DNA from: a virus
Virus record (IMG/VR): IMGVR_UViG_3300048672_000148
Span: 1 to 29,220 of that record
DNA length: 29,220 nt
Strand: one strand, 5' to 3'
Position 1 is the first letter of the stretch. Each line of letters starts with the position of its first letter. The notes under the pieces are model-generated. The model ran no database searches. It had not been told where the DNA came from and worked only from the letters and a program-made list of their open reading frames with translations. Both the position numbers and the translations under genes were made by a program. This document shows positions 20,296-28,492 of the stretch, piece by piece.

Positions 20296-20562
20296 ATGAA
20301 CGAGAAATTCACGCCTGCGCCTTGGTTTGTTTGGCGAGGAACAACAGTCAATGATGGTTCAGGAATCGCAATCGCTGAGATGTGTATTGGCGACAAGTGC
20401 GAAGCAAACGCCGCACTAATCGCCGCAGCGCCGGAGATGTATGAGATGCTTAAGCGGGTTGCTGAACTTGTAAATACAGACGGCATGTCGGCTATTCAGT
20501 GGATTATGGATAATGCAAGCGATGCTTCCGATTTACTCGCAAAAGCGCGGGGTGAGGTATGA
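20296..20562 (+). CDS. Hypothetical phage protein (PAPW...LIAAAPEMYEML type)
   Basis: ATG 20296 is preceded by a GAG-containing site. The 88-residue product has FTPAPWFVWRGTTVNDGSG and EANAALIAAAPEMYEMLKRV, a signature seen in a very common family of small phage proteins of unknown function. The longer frame from 20269 has no ribosome binding site. It overlaps the next gene by 4 bases. Confidence 0.8.
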   Translation: MNEKFTPAPWFVWRGTTVNDGSGIAIAEMCIGDKCEANAALIAAAPEMYEMLKRVAELVNTDGMSAIQWIMDNASDASDLLAKARGEV

Positions 20563-20789
20563 ACAATATCAACAACGAAGCCGTGACACTCTGCCTATCA
20601 CGCCGCATTGCGATGAAAGAAGGCAGAAACCAACAAGCGGCCATGATTCACACGGCGCGAGTCATCAGAGCTGAAACCAAGAGCAAAGACAGCTACGAGA
20701 GTTTAGGGTTGTTTTTAACGGCAACACCTGCCGAGCGGCAGAAGGTTGTTGAGTTGACGGAGCGCATGCTACTGGATGCGATGCGATGA
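20559..20789 (+). CDS. Hypothetical helical protein, 76 aa
   Basis: The start overlaps the previous stop by 4 bases. It is basic and helical (CLSRRIAMKEGRNQQAAMIH, then ERQKVVELTERMLLDAMR). No family is recognised. The overlap chain supports it as a gene. Confidence 0.65.
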   Translation: MNNINNEAVTLCLSRRIAMKEGRNQQAAMIHTARVIRAETKSKDSYESLGLFLTATPAERQKVVELTERMLLDAMR

Positions 20790-20896
20790 GCCCGCGGTTA
20801 GTCGCTATATGTGTAAAGATTGCTTGTGGCACACTAGAGCCTGATGACGTTTTTATGGATGAGTACATGGTTTTACTGGGAGCTTACCATGCTTAA
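20786..20896 (+). CDS. Microprotein, 36 aa
   Basis: ATG 20786 overlaps the upstream stop by 4 bases, and its TAA overlaps the next start by 8 bases. The product is MSPRLVAICVKIACGTLEPD followed by DVFMDEYMVLLGAYHA. It is too short for any call; the tight fit between two genes is the only support. Confidence 0.5.
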   Translation: MSPRLVAICVKIACGTLEPDDVFMDEYMVLLGAYHA

Positions 20897-21059
20897 ACTC
20901 TACAAAATCACCGAAACCCACACCGATGGTACGACGCACATTGAAACGCGCACAAGCTTTGATGCGTATGATGCGTTAGAGGAATACTATTTTGAAAACG
21001 AGCCAAACCCTGAACAAGTTATCAAGCTATCTGTTGAGTACGTGCGTGCTGCTAGTTAA
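20889..21059 (+). CDS. Small hypothetical protein, 56 aa
   Basis: ATG 20889 with GGGAG 6-8 bases upstream is preferred to the longer frame from 20844. The product MLKLYKITETHTDGTTHIET continues with a helical, acidic YDALEEYYFENEPNPEQ. Its start resembles the 43-residue gene at 8959 (MKCYKITINGY), hinting at a shared fold. No family recognised. Confidence 0.65.
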   Translation: MLKLYKITETHTDGTTHIETRTSFDAYDALEEYYFENEPNPEQVIKLSVEYVRAAS

Positions 21060-21162
21060 AGCCATCGTCGTGATGCTCCTGCTCGCCTCCGCAGCGGCGT
21101 TTGTTGAGCTGGTTTGCCAGTCGCTAGATTCGTATCAATGGCTACAGATGCAAGGCCGCTAG
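21046..21162 (+). CDS. Membrane microprotein overlapping the terminator, 38 aa
   Basis: A GTG start at 21046 lies inside the end of the previous gene in another frame. The product is MLLVKAIVVMLLLASAAAF, one membrane helix or signal-like segment, then VELVCQSLDSYQWLQMQGR. Its stop codon lies in the stem of the terminator. A cleaved signal peptide or a small anchor is possible. There is no strong ribosome binding site. Confidence 0.4.
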   Translation: MLLVKAIVVMLLLASAAAFVELVCQSLDSYQWLQMQGR

Positions 21163-21179
21163 AAATAGCGGCTTTTTTG
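21155..21179 (+). terminator. Intrinsic terminator ending the accessory operon
   Basis: Stem GCCGCTA / TAGCGGC with a GAAA tetraloop, then CTTTTTTG. It separates the early accessory operon from the packaging genes. Confidence 0.9.
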
Positions 21180-21182
21180 TCT

Positions 21183-21207
21183 TATACTCGCTTCATCGGT
21201 AGTACCG
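21183..21207 (+). promoter_or_regulatory. Candidate promoter and operator before the terminase genes
   Basis: TATACT (21183-21188) is a possible -10, but no good -35 is seen. Downstream, CGGTAGTACCG (21197-21207) is a perfect 5-bp inverted repeat, and 8 of 11 bases match the core TGGTCGTACCA of the ACTGGTCG family. It could be a diverged operator on the late promoter. Confidence 0.4.
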
Positions 21208-21225
21208 AAAAAGAGAGGAAAGCCA

Positions 21226-21666
21226 GTGGCTAGACCGTCAAAATACAAGCCTGAATATGCGGAGCAGGCTAGAAAGATTTGCCAACTAGGCGCAACAGAC
21301 CAGCAGCTTGCAGACTTCTTCGAGGTGTCATGTTCAACGCTAAACCTGTGGAAGATTGAACATCCTGAATTTTCGGAGTCCCTAAAGCTTGGGAAAGAGC
21401 TTCCAGATAGCAAGGTTGAGCATTCACTTTACATGCGAGCAGTTGGCTATTCTCACCCAGAGGATGACATCAGGGTTATTGAAAACCAAATAGTTGTTAC
21501 CCCAACGATTAAGCACTATCCACCGGACACAACAGCCTGCATATTCTGGCTAAAAAATAGACGCCCAGATTTGTGGCGGGCAAATCCAGATATTGACAAT
21601 CCAGAGGCCAGCCTACCAATAACGCTTAACTTCGTCACTGCCAAGAAAACCAATGCCGTCGATTGA
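21226..21666 (+). CDS. terS: Terminase small subunit
   Basis: A 146-residue protein with a GTG start and AGAGGAAAG upstream. The N-terminus MARPSKYKPEYAEQARKIC leads into an HTH with LGATDQQLADFFEVSCST, and the rest carries LYMRAVGYSHPEDDI and YPPDTTACIFWLKNRRP. This is the standard layout of small terminase subunits, which recognise the packaging site and recruit the large subunit. It overlaps the large terminase start by 14 bases. Confidence 0.88.
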   Translation: MARPSKYKPEYAEQARKICQLGATDQQLADFFEVSCSTLNLWKIEHPEFSESLKLGKELPDSKVEHSLYMRAVGYSHPEDDIRVIENQIVVTPTIKHYPPDTTACIFWLKNRRPDLWRANPDIDNPEASLPITLNFVTAKKTNAVD

Positions 21667-22894
21667 TATTGCATTGACCGAGCCACAGCTCGAATTCGTC
21701 GCGTCAATGGATGCACACCCGGGCATTGTTGGGGGCTTGGGCAGCGGCAAGACTCGCGCAGGAACCATGCGAGCAGTCGCTCTTTTACTGTCCGACCCTG
21801 GCGCAAATATAGGCGTGTTTCTGCCAACATACGACCTGCTAAAACTTCGAGCCATGCCAGGCGTTGAAGAGGATTTACAGATGGTCGGCGCTCAATACAC
21901 CATCAATAAATCCGAGTTTCGCATTGATGTAGCTGGTTATGGCTTTATCATCTTTCGCAGCTACGACAACCCAACACGAATCGTATCGTTTGAAATCGCC
22001 CACGCCATCGTTGACGAAATCGACACGCTCAAGAAAGACCAAGCCGAATTAGTGTGGCGTAAAATATCTGAGCGCGTACGCCAAAAACGAGCAAGGCCAA
22101 ACAGCGTTGCGGTAGTAACAACACCTGACCAAGGCATAAACGGATTTGTCTATGAGAAGTGGGTTAAAAAGCAGCAGAAGGGCTATCGCTTAATCAAAGC
22201 ACCAACGACGAGCAACCCGTTTTTGCCGGATGGCTACGTTGACCAAATCCGCGCCAACTATGACCCAATTCTCGCTGACTTATACATCAACGGAGAATTT
22301 GTAAGCCTAAACGACAAGAAGGTTTACCACTTTTACAACCGCCAGCGACACTACACGCCGCGCACAATCCAGCAAGGTGATTTGCTGCACGTTTCAATCG
22401 ACTTTAACGTCGGCGGATGCTGCGCGACTACATGGATTATTGAAGATAACAAACCAAAGGCAGTTGATGAATTTGTTAGCCATGACACACAGGATTTTAT
22501 CAACAACCTGACACGCTACGCAGGGCACAAAATAACCGTCTATCCAGACGCATCGGGCGGAGCAAGTCGCACCAATGCAGCAGAATCTGACATCAAGATG
22601 ATTGAGCGTGCAGGATACTCAGTTGATGCGCCAAGTATGAACCCAGCTATACGAGACAGGATAAACGCATTTAACGCACTGTTTGCGCATGACAGAATCG
22701 AGATTAACAGCGACAAATGCCCCAATCTAGCAAACGCGCTAGAGGTGCAAGGCTACACTGAGCGAGGAGAGCCTGAGAAGTTTAACGACCATCCGGCAAT
22801 TGATGACTGGGTTGATTCAAGCGGCTACTTCATACATCAGCGCTACCCCATCAACGCGCCAATCAGTGCGCCTATAAAATGGGGCAGACGATGA
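21653..22894 (+). CDS. terL: Terminase large subunit (ATPase/nuclease)
   Basis: A 413-residue protein. The ATPase half has Walker A GGLGSGKT (residues 27-34) and Walker B IVDEID with Asp121-Glu122, followed by a coupling motif VVTTPDQG near 154. The RNase H-like nuclease half has the metal-binding acids: Asp250 in VSIDFNVG, Asp299 in YPDASGG, and DHPAIDDWVD with Asp384/385. It cuts concatemers and pumps DNA into the prohead through the portal. Its stop overlaps the next ATG by 4 bases. Confidence 0.93.
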   Translation: MPSIDIALTEPQLEFVASMDAHPGIVGGLGSGKTRAGTMRAVALLLSDPGANIGVFLPTYDLLKLRAMPGVEEDLQMVGAQYTINKSEFRIDVAGYGFIIFRSYDNPTRIVSFEIAHAIVDEIDTLKKDQAELVWRKISERVRQKRARPNSVAVVTTPDQGINGFVYEKWVKKQQKGYRLIKAPTTSNPFLPDGYVDQIRANYDPILADLYINGEFVSLNDKKVYHFYNRQRHYTPRTIQQGDLLHVSIDFNVGGCCATTWIIEDNKPKAVDEFVSHDTQDFINNLTRYAGHKITVYPDASGGASRTNAAESDIKMIERAGYSVDAPSMNPAIRDRINAFNALFAHDRIEINSDKCPNLANALEVQGYTERGEPEKFNDHPAIDDWVDSSGYFIHQRYPINAPISAPIKWGRR

Positions 22895-23073
22895 CCGACC
22901 TATCAGAGCGCCAGCCGCATATCGTTGTAGTGTTACCGGATGGCGTCCATGTGTTATGCTTGACGGATATTCGCAGGCTTGCGCAAGGCTTGCCGTATCA
23001 CGGTGATAAAGCCATAATGATCCAAATACTAGCCACAGCATTGAGAGATTTAATCGATGAAGCGCGACTATAA
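22891..23073 (+). CDS. Hypothetical packaging-region protein, 60 aa
   Basis: ATG 22891 overlaps the terminase stop by 4 bases and is chosen over ATG 22879. The product has HIVVVLPDGVHVLCLTDIRR, a small strand-turn-strand, and a C-terminal helix IMIQILATALRDLIDEARL. No family is recognised. It lies between terminase and head genes and overlaps the next gene by 17 bases. Confidence 0.65.
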   Translation: MTDLSERQPHIVVVLPDGVHVLCLTDIRRLAQGLPYHGDKAIMIQILATALRDLIDEARL

Positions 23074-23371
23074 AATTGATGTTTATGATGCGATGCTAAG
23101 AATTGGCAATGACAAGAAGTCAACGCATAATCAGGACAACGAAGTCGGATCACCAAATTGCGCAACTTATGCCTTTGACGGTAAATGGTGGATTGTTATT
23201 TATTTACCTGAAAGCTGCTTGAGAACTGCTTGCCATGAGTCAGTACATGGTGCTTTATCTTTGCTTGATGCTATTGGGCATAAAAATAATAGCCAAGACC
23301 AAGAGCCTGTTGCATATTTGACAGACTACATCTTTAGCAAATGCCAAGACTTCATATCAAGTATTAAATAA
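23057..23371 (+). CDS. HExxH-containing protein, putative small metallopeptidase-like
   Basis: A 104-residue protein with His60-Glu-Ser-Val-His64 in the helix TACHESVHGALSLLDAIG and Glu83 in DQEPVAYLTDYI. This HExxH-x(18)-E arrangement, with a preceding strand KWWIVIYLPESCL, matches the core of small zincin-type proteins found in many phages. Those proteins are usually annotated only as hypothetical. A prohead protease role is possible given its place among head genes, but the coat protein here is of the P22 type, which is not cleaved. Activity is therefore uncertain. Confidence 0.65.
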   Translation: MKRDYKIDVYDAMLRIGNDKKSTHNQDNEVGSPNCATYAFDGKWWIVIYLPESCLRTACHESVHGALSLLDAIGHKNNSQDQEPVAYLTDYIFSKCQDFISSIK

Positions 23372-23538
23372 TGAGCAACATAGTGAACTTAGGAAAAGAA
23401 ATTAAGTACACCAAAGAGCAGGAGCTGTACAGACGCATCCACGACTTAATTCACGAGTATGACGGTGAGCTTTCACTTGTTGCTGTTCTTGGCGTCCTAG
23501 AGTTGGCAAAAGACCATGTTATTAAGGCGTCATCATGA
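23371..23538 (+). CDS. Small conserved phage protein, 55 aa
   Basis: ATG 23371 shares one base with the previous stop. The product has MSNIVNLGKEIKYTKEQELY and then RRIHDLIHEYDG, LSLVAVLGVLELAKDHVI, both helical. Proteins of this type occur near portal genes in many phages; their role is unknown. It overlaps the next gene by 4 bases. Confidence 0.7.
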   Translation: MSNIVNLGKEIKYTKEQELYRRIHDLIHEYDGELSLVAVLGVLELAKDHVIKASS

Positions 23539-24632
23539 GCTTAACAGCAGACCAGCTACGACACGAAGCGCTGATGCAGCGGCTAGCAACCGACCTGCTC
23601 AAAACCAAGATATATCCGTCATTGGATGCGGCGTATAAAGACGTGCGAGCAATCCTGCTTGACGCTGAGCAAATCAGCAGTCCGACAGCATTAAACCGCA
23701 TCAACAAAGCGGTAAAGGCTGCGCTGCTTGAGCAATTCAATCCTGCATGGCAAGACGTAACCAAAGAGTATCAAAAGCTGGCTGTTTACGAAGCAAGCTA
23801 TTACGCCGAACTCATCGGCAAGTGGGGCGACGTTACGCTTGATGTGCCAGGTAGTCGGTCAATCCTTGATTACGTCAATGCGGCTTTAATGGTACTTGGC
23901 GAAGGTGAGCGCGTGAAGGTTGGTGCGTGGGCTGAATTTGTCAACACTGCCGCAGATGAATACGTGCAACAGTATCAAAACCTGATTAAGTCCGGCTACG
24001 TTAAAGGCGCAACAGTGCAGCAAACGGCACGAGCGCTTAAAGTGTTCAGTGATGGCTTAGCGCGACAACAGGCCGAGGCTTTAGCGCGCACGGGCTTAAT
24101 GCATCATGCCAACAGCGCACGCGAAGCAATGGCAAGAGACAATGCGGATATTGTTGATAAGCGGTATTTCATGGCTCTGCTCGACAATCGCACGACTTTA
24201 GGCTGCCGCTCACTGCATGGCCGCACGTGGGCGCTTGATGACGATAGCTATGTCAGGCTGCCAAGGCATTTCCGCTGCCGGTCAAGCTATGTCTATCTGC
24301 TAGTTGGTCAAGATAAGCCCATCGGCATAGCTCCGGCGATTGGCTCAGGTAAGGACTATCCGACAGACGGAGAGAAACCCGTCTACAAAGGCCGCAAGGA
24401 TTCGGACAAGTTCGCGGTCGAGCAAGTACCAGCCGACATCACGCCGGACGCATGGCTTCGTCAGCAATCACCTGAATTCATCATCGACTCGCTAGGCGCA
24501 ACACGAGCAAAACTTTTTATGGATGGCGGGCTTAAAATCGAAAGTATGAGCGACGCCTTCGGTAATCCGCTAACATTAGACGAATTGAAGCAACGCGACG
24601 CCGAAGCGTTTAAGCGCGCAGGAATTAACTAG
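23535..24632 (+). CDS. Minor head protein (SPP1 gp7 / Mu F-like)
   Basis: A 365-residue protein. The N-terminal 190 residues are helical. Residues 185-255 hold the head morphogenesis signature: a helix ending in LARTGLMHHANSAREA, then YFMALLDNRTTLGCRSLHG (residues 211-229) and LPRHFRCRSSYVYL (242-255), with Cys224, His245 and Cys248 conserved. Members of this family sit inside the capsid near the portal and help in head assembly or DNA ejection. It lies upstream of portal, whereas in many phages it lies downstream. Confidence 0.88.
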   Translation: MSLTADQLRHEALMQRLATDLLKTKIYPSLDAAYKDVRAILLDAEQISSPTALNRINKAVKAALLEQFNPAWQDVTKEYQKLAVYEASYYAELIGKWGDVTLDVPGSRSILDYVNAALMVLGEGERVKVGAWAEFVNTAADEYVQQYQNLIKSGYVKGATVQQTARALKVFSDGLARQQAEALARTGLMHHANSAREAMARDNADIVDKRYFMALLDNRTTLGCRSLHGRTWALDDDSYVRLPRHFRCRSSYVYLLVGQDKPIGIAPAIGSGKDYPTDGEKPVYKGRKDSDKFAVEQVPADITPDAWLRQQSPEFIIDSLGATRAKLFMDGGLKIESMSDAFGNPLTLDELKQRDAEAFKRAGIN

Positions 24633-24641
24633 GAGCATTAG

Positions 24642-26096
24642 ATGCAAATTATCTTACATCCAGAAGCGGCGCTAATGCTGCCGAAAATCGAAGAGACACG
24701 CACCGCGCTTGCGGGTGAGTTCTTTGTTAAGCAAGCAGGGCGAGACTTGTTACCGCATCCGTCAACCGTTGACACAAACACGGCTGAAGCAAACGAGCGC
24801 TACAATACCTACCTTGCCAACGCTGAGTATCAAAACTACGGCGGACAAACGCTTAACAGCTTAATCGGTCGGATGCGTATCAGTGACGCAGAGGTCACGA
24901 TTCCTGACAAGCTTAACTACCTGTCGGATTCCGCCGACGGTGACGGCACTACGCTTCACGGCATGATGGAGCAAACCGCTACCGAAGTTATGTCGGTCAA
25001 GTGGCAAGTGCTCCTTGCGGACTATCAAGGATTGTCAGATGTTGACCTGACCGAGTTGTCATTGGCTGACCTTCGCACACTGAACCCACGCGCCACTATC
25101 AAGGCGTACAACCGCGACAAAGTGATCACATGGTCATTTGAACGTATCAACGGCGTGATGCAGCTGTCTTACATCCTGCTGCTTGAAGATGGCCAAACCT
25201 TTGACAAAGCAACAATGGCGCTCAAGCCGGTTAAGTCTTACCTTGTCGTGGCGCTTGACGACAACGGCGATTACTACCAACAAAAAATCGTTCAATCGCA
25301 GCAAAGCGGTTTTGAAGTTGGTGAGCCGTCTTATGTTAAAGTCGGTGGTCAGCCGTTGACGTGGCTGCCAATCGTGTTTGCATCCGATGAAGAAATCAAA
25401 GCGGGATTGCTTCCGAAGCAAATGGGCTTTATCAGTCCAATCTGCGACTTGGCACTGTCACGCTACCGCATGTCGGCTGAGTACAAAGAAACCATCCGCA
25501 ACCTGCCGCCGACAACTTACGTATTCGGTGCCAAGGCAAACTTCATGGAACAATTCCAAGCCATGAATAACCGCGAATATATCGAAACAGGTTCGGGCAG
25601 TCGCAACACGTTGCCTGAAGGTTGTACGGTTCAAGTGGTTGGTTGCGACGTGCAAGTTAGCACGTATGAATCGTATTTCGACCGCAACACTGAAGAAGCG
25701 CGCCAAATGGGCGCAGTGCTACAAGGTGACGTGAAGGCAGCAACAGCTACCGAGGCGGAGATTGCAGCGGCAGAGACTAACGCACGGCTTGTGAAGCTGG
25801 CGCAAGGCTTGGAAGTTGCTTATGAAAAGGCCATTCTCTACTGCGGCATGTTTGAAGGTTTATGGGCACCTGATGCTATCGAGCAATCGCAAGACCAAGT
25901 GCAAATCAGCATTCCGCGCTCATTCGCCAAGTCGAAGTTATCCGTTGACGAAGTGCGAGTTATCATGGAGCTTGTGCTGGCTGGATTAAAGCCGCGCGAC
26001 CTAGCAATCCGCGAACTTGCCGACGGCGGATGGTCGCAAGATGACGCCGAAACAGTGCTAAACGCTATTGACAGCGGCGATAATTTGACGGCTTAA
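24642..26096 (+). CDS. Portal protein (DUF4055 type)
   Basis: A 484-residue protein with TAGGAG upstream of ATG 24642. Its overall plan fits the DUF4055 portal family: an N-terminal clip-like region (RDLLPHPSTVDTNTAEAN), a wing with YGGQTLNSLIGRMRISDAE, strands with SYILLLEDG, and a long helical end (EAEIAAAETNARLVKLAQGL). Portals form a dodecameric ring through which DNA enters and leaves. The order terminase, minor head, portal, scaffold, coat is consistent. Confidence 0.82.
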   Translation: MQIILHPEAALMLPKIEETRTALAGEFFVKQAGRDLLPHPSTVDTNTAEANERYNTYLANAEYQNYGGQTLNSLIGRMRISDAEVTIPDKLNYLSDSADGDGTTLHGMMEQTATEVMSVKWQVLLADYQGLSDVDLTELSLADLRTLNPRATIKAYNRDKVITWSFERINGVMQLSYILLLEDGQTFDKATMALKPVKSYLVVALDDNGDYYQQKIVQSQQSGFEVGEPSYVKVGGQPLTWLPIVFASDEEIKAGLLPKQMGFISPICDLALSRYRMSAEYKETIRNLPPTTYVFGAKANFMEQFQAMNNREYIETGSGSRNTLPEGCTVQVVGCDVQVSTYESYFDRNTEEARQMGAVLQGDVKAATATEAEIAAAETNARLVKLAQGLEVAYEKAILYCGMFEGLWAPDAIEQSQDQVQISIPRSFAKSKLSVDEVRVIMELVLAGLKPRDLAIRELADGGWSQDDAETVLNAIDSGDNLTA

Positions 26097-26122
26097 CGTG
26101 TAAGGTTTATTATTTGTGTGAA

Positions 26123-26149
26123 CGCTGGTCGTACCAGCTTAACAAAACA
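26123..26149 (+). promoter_or_regulatory. ACTGGTCG-family site (S4) before the scaffold gene
   Basis: GCTGGTCGTACCAGC (26124-26138) is a perfect 6-bp inverted repeat with centre CGT. It lies in the 65-base gap after the portal stop. No clean TATAGT follows; a weak GTATCC lies at about the expected distance. It may act on an mRNA as a hairpin as well as on DNA. Confidence 0.6.
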
Positions 26150-26161
26150 GGATTGTATCCG

Positions 26162-26848
26162 ATGCCATTAACGCAAGAACAATTTGAGTCACTACCCGAC
26201 TTTGTCAAAGGTGACTACGTACAGCACGATGGCGCATACGTGCCAAGTGCAGAGCTTAAAGTTAGCAGCTTGAAGAAGTCATTAGACGGCTTGGACGGCA
26301 AACTTAGAGCGTTTGAGCAACAAGAAGCGGCGAAACTGCAAGAAGCAGAGAAAGCGGCGCTTGAAAAGCTCAAGAAAGAAGGCAAGGTGGACGAAATCCT
26401 TGCAGACGCTGAGCGGCGAATTGGTGAGACTCAAAAGCAGTACGAAGAGCGATTAAATCGCCTCGTTGGTCAAATCAAAACCGAAAAGCGCACATCAGTT
26501 GTTGCGGAGTTGGCGTCGGAATTAGCCACCGAAACAGGCTCAAAAGCATTCAAGCGACTTGTTGCAAGCCGTATTGATGTTGACCCTGAAACCGGTAAGG
26601 TTACGTTTTTAAATGATGACGGCAGTGCCTCATCGTTAGATTTAGCTGGATTCAAAGCAGAGTTATTGAAAGATGACAGCTTTGCTCCGCTGTTAAAAGG
26701 CAATGTCACTACCACAGGTGGCGGCAAGGCAAACGGCTCGACAGGTGCAGGCAGTGCCGACAAACCCAAGGCCACGCGCGCTCGTTTCGAATCAATGAAT
26801 CCAGGCGAGCGAATGAGTTTCATCAAATCCGGTGGCATAGTCACCTAA
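26162..26848 (+). CDS. Capsid scaffolding protein
   Basis: ATG 26162 is taken as the start, with CAGGA about 9 bases upstream; the longer frame from 26114 would run through the palindromic site. The 228-residue protein has MPLTQEQFESLPDFVKGDYV, then a long charged coiled coil (residues 38-110, LGKLRAFEQQEAAKLQ-like, ending near EERLNRLVGQIKTEK) and a flexible Gly/Thr-rich region near residue 185. It ends in ARFESMNPGERMSFIKSGG, a basic binding tip. This is typical of scaffold proteins that direct coat assembly and leave before packaging. Confidence 0.8.
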   Translation: MPLTQEQFESLPDFVKGDYVQHDGAYVPSAELKVSSLKKSLDGLDGKLRAFEQQEAAKLQEAEKAALEKLKKEGKVDEILADAERRIGETQKQYEERLNRLVGQIKTEKRTSVVAELASELATETGSKAFKRLVASRIDVDPETGKVTFLNDDGSASSLDLAGFKAELLKDDSFAPLLKGNVTTTGGGKANGSTGAGSADKPKATRARFESMNPGERMSFIKSGGIVT

Positions 26849-26871
26849 TTTAAACTTTTGAGGGTTTTATC

Positions 26872-28032
26872 ATGGCAAACACTTTAACCAACTTAGTGCC
26901 TGACCTGTACGCCGCGCTTGATGTTGTATCACGCGAATTGGTCGGTATGATTCCAGCAGTAACGATGGACGCTTCTGTAAATCGCGCTGCCGAAGGTCAA
27001 TCTGTGCGCGTTCCAATCGTACCAACAAACACAAGCTCAAGCATTTCGCCAGCAATGTCTGTGCCTTCTGCTGCTGACCAAACCATCAGCAACACAGCCA
27101 TTGTTATCAACAAAGCGAAAGCGGTTCCGTTTAGCTGGGAAGGTAACGAGCAAGTCGGTTTAAACAGCGGTGTTGGTTACGGCAACATTCGCGTAAACCA
27201 AATCGCTCAAGCAATGCGCACACTGGTAAACGAAATCGAAGCAGACTTGTGTGGTTTGCAATCGACTTTCAGCCGCGCTTACGGCACTGCCGGCACGACT
27301 CCGTTTGGCACTGCGGGCGACTTCTCAGACGCTGCACAAGCTCTGAAAATCCTGAAAGACAACGGCTCACCAACGCAAGACAACCAATTAGTTGTTAACA
27401 CCTCAGCAGGTGCGAACTTCTTGGGCAAGCAATCAAACAGCTCAGTGCAGTTTGACGCTACCATCATGCGCCAAGGCGTGTTTATGACTACTGCCGGCAT
27501 GGACATTCGCGAATCTGGTCAAGTTGTCACTCAAACTGCTGGCGCGATGGCTTCTGCAACCACTTCCGCCGCTGCTCTGACTGTTGGTCAAACCGTGCTG
27601 CCATTAGCGACTGCCGGTACTGGCGTTGTTGCTGCTGGTGATGTGATTACACTGGCGAACGACTCAAACAAATACGTTGTTACCAGCGTATCGTTTGCAG
27701 GCGCAAACCCAGCATCAGGTGACTCAATCACCATCGCTGCGCCAGGTATTCGCGTTGCTCAAGCATCAGCTGCACGTGCAATCACTGTTGTTGCTACATC
27801 GGCACGCAACCTGTGCTTCAACCGCTCAGCTATCGTGTTGGCTACTCGTATGCCGCAACGTCCTGAGGAAGGCGATATGGCTATCGACGTGATGACCATT
27901 CAAGATCCGCGCTCAGGCTTGGCGTTTGAAGTGTCCATCTACCCTGGCTATCGCAAACTGCGCTACGAAATCGCACTGGCGTGGGGTGTGAAAAACATCA
28001 AGCCGGAGCACACAGCCTTGTTGTTAGGCTAA
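26872..28032 (+). CDS. Major capsid protein, P22 coat type
   Basis: A 386-residue protein with the P22-coat plan: N-arm MANTLTNLVPDLYAALDVVS, a spine helix near residue 105-130 (VNQIAQAMRTLVNEIEADL), and an inserted Ig-like domain at about residues 222-315 with ALTVGQTVLPLATAGTGVV and GDSITIAAPGIRV. The C-terminus carries DPRSGLAFEVSIYPGYRKL and AWGVKNIKPEH. The family adopts the HK97 fold, usually without proteolytic cutting. GAGGG lies upstream of ATG 26872. Confidence 0.92.
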   Translation: MANTLTNLVPDLYAALDVVSRELVGMIPAVTMDASVNRAAEGQSVRVPIVPTNTSSSISPAMSVPSAADQTISNTAIVINKAKAVPFSWEGNEQVGLNSGVGYGNIRVNQIAQAMRTLVNEIEADLCGLQSTFSRAYGTAGTTPFGTAGDFSDAAQALKILKDNGSPTQDNQLVVNTSAGANFLGKQSNSSVQFDATIMRQGVFMTTAGMDIRESGQVVTQTAGAMASATTSAAALTVGQTVLPLATAGTGVVAAGDVITLANDSNKYVVTSVSFAGANPASGDSITIAAPGIRVAQASAARAITVVATSARNLCFNRSAIVLATRMPQRPEEGDMAIDVMTIQDPRSGLAFEVSIYPGYRKLRYEIALAWGVKNIKPEHTALLLG

Positions 28033-28048
28033 TACGGTACGCAAACAA

Positions 28049-28074
28049 GAGGCCGCTTTATGCGGCCTTTTTTA
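28049..28074 (+). terminator. Intrinsic terminator after the coat gene
   Basis: Stem AGGCCGC / GCGGCCT with a TTTAT loop and TTTTTTA. It follows the coat stop by 17 bases. Confidence 0.92.
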
Positions 28075-28078
28075 TTAG

Positions 28079-28118
28079 CACTGGTCGTACCACTTTCGCT
28101 GATTGGTTGCGCTATAGT
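28079..28118 (+). promoter_or_regulatory. ACTGGTCG-family site (S5) with TATAGT promoter
   Basis: CACTGGTCGTACCACTT (28079-28095), then GCGCTATAGT ending exactly 40 bases from its first base. TATAGTTAAC is shared with the 8944 promoter. It drives the gene at 28145, directly after a strong terminator. Confidence 0.7.
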
Positions 28119-28144
28119 TAACGCACCTAACAACGGAGGGTGGT

Positions 28145-28492
28145 ATGAATACGAACAAAGAACAGATTGAAAACTGCAAGCGCATCATGGCGGAGATGGC
28201 TGTATTTCCAAGAGAGATAGAGTTAGTAAATCGACTAATCGCCAATGTCGGCACACCGCTTGAAATGCTTTATTTTATGAAACCAATATCAACGTGCAGC
28301 GAAGATGAAATACGCAATGTTGTTAGTTTTTACTTAAAGCACGAGACCGAAAAAGAAATTGAAAAAGGCATCGCCTTGGAAAAAGAGTTGCAGTCAGTCA
28401 TGCTCGATGTTGAGCGCAGCGGAGACTCTTCAAAGTATGTCGCTATAATCCTATTTTCCATGCTGGCGTTTGTGTGGTGGATTGTTATTTGA
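28145..28492 (+). CDS. Tail-anchored membrane protein, moron-like
   Basis: A 115-residue protein with a GGAGG site 6-8 bases upstream. Residues 1-95 are soluble, helical and charged, with LKHETEKEIEKGIALEKELQ. Residues 97-115 (YVAIILFSMLAFVWWIVI) are a C-terminal membrane anchor, so the bulk would face the cytoplasm. It has its own promoter between a terminator and the next structural genes, the layout of moron genes that alter the host or block other phages. No family was recognised; function is inferred from layout only. Confidence 0.7.
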   Translation: MNTNKEQIENCKRIMAEMAVFPREIELVNRLIANVGTPLEMLYFMKPISTCSEDEIRNVVSFYLKHETEKEIEKGIALEKELQSVMLDVERSGDSSKYVAIILFSMLAFVWWIVI

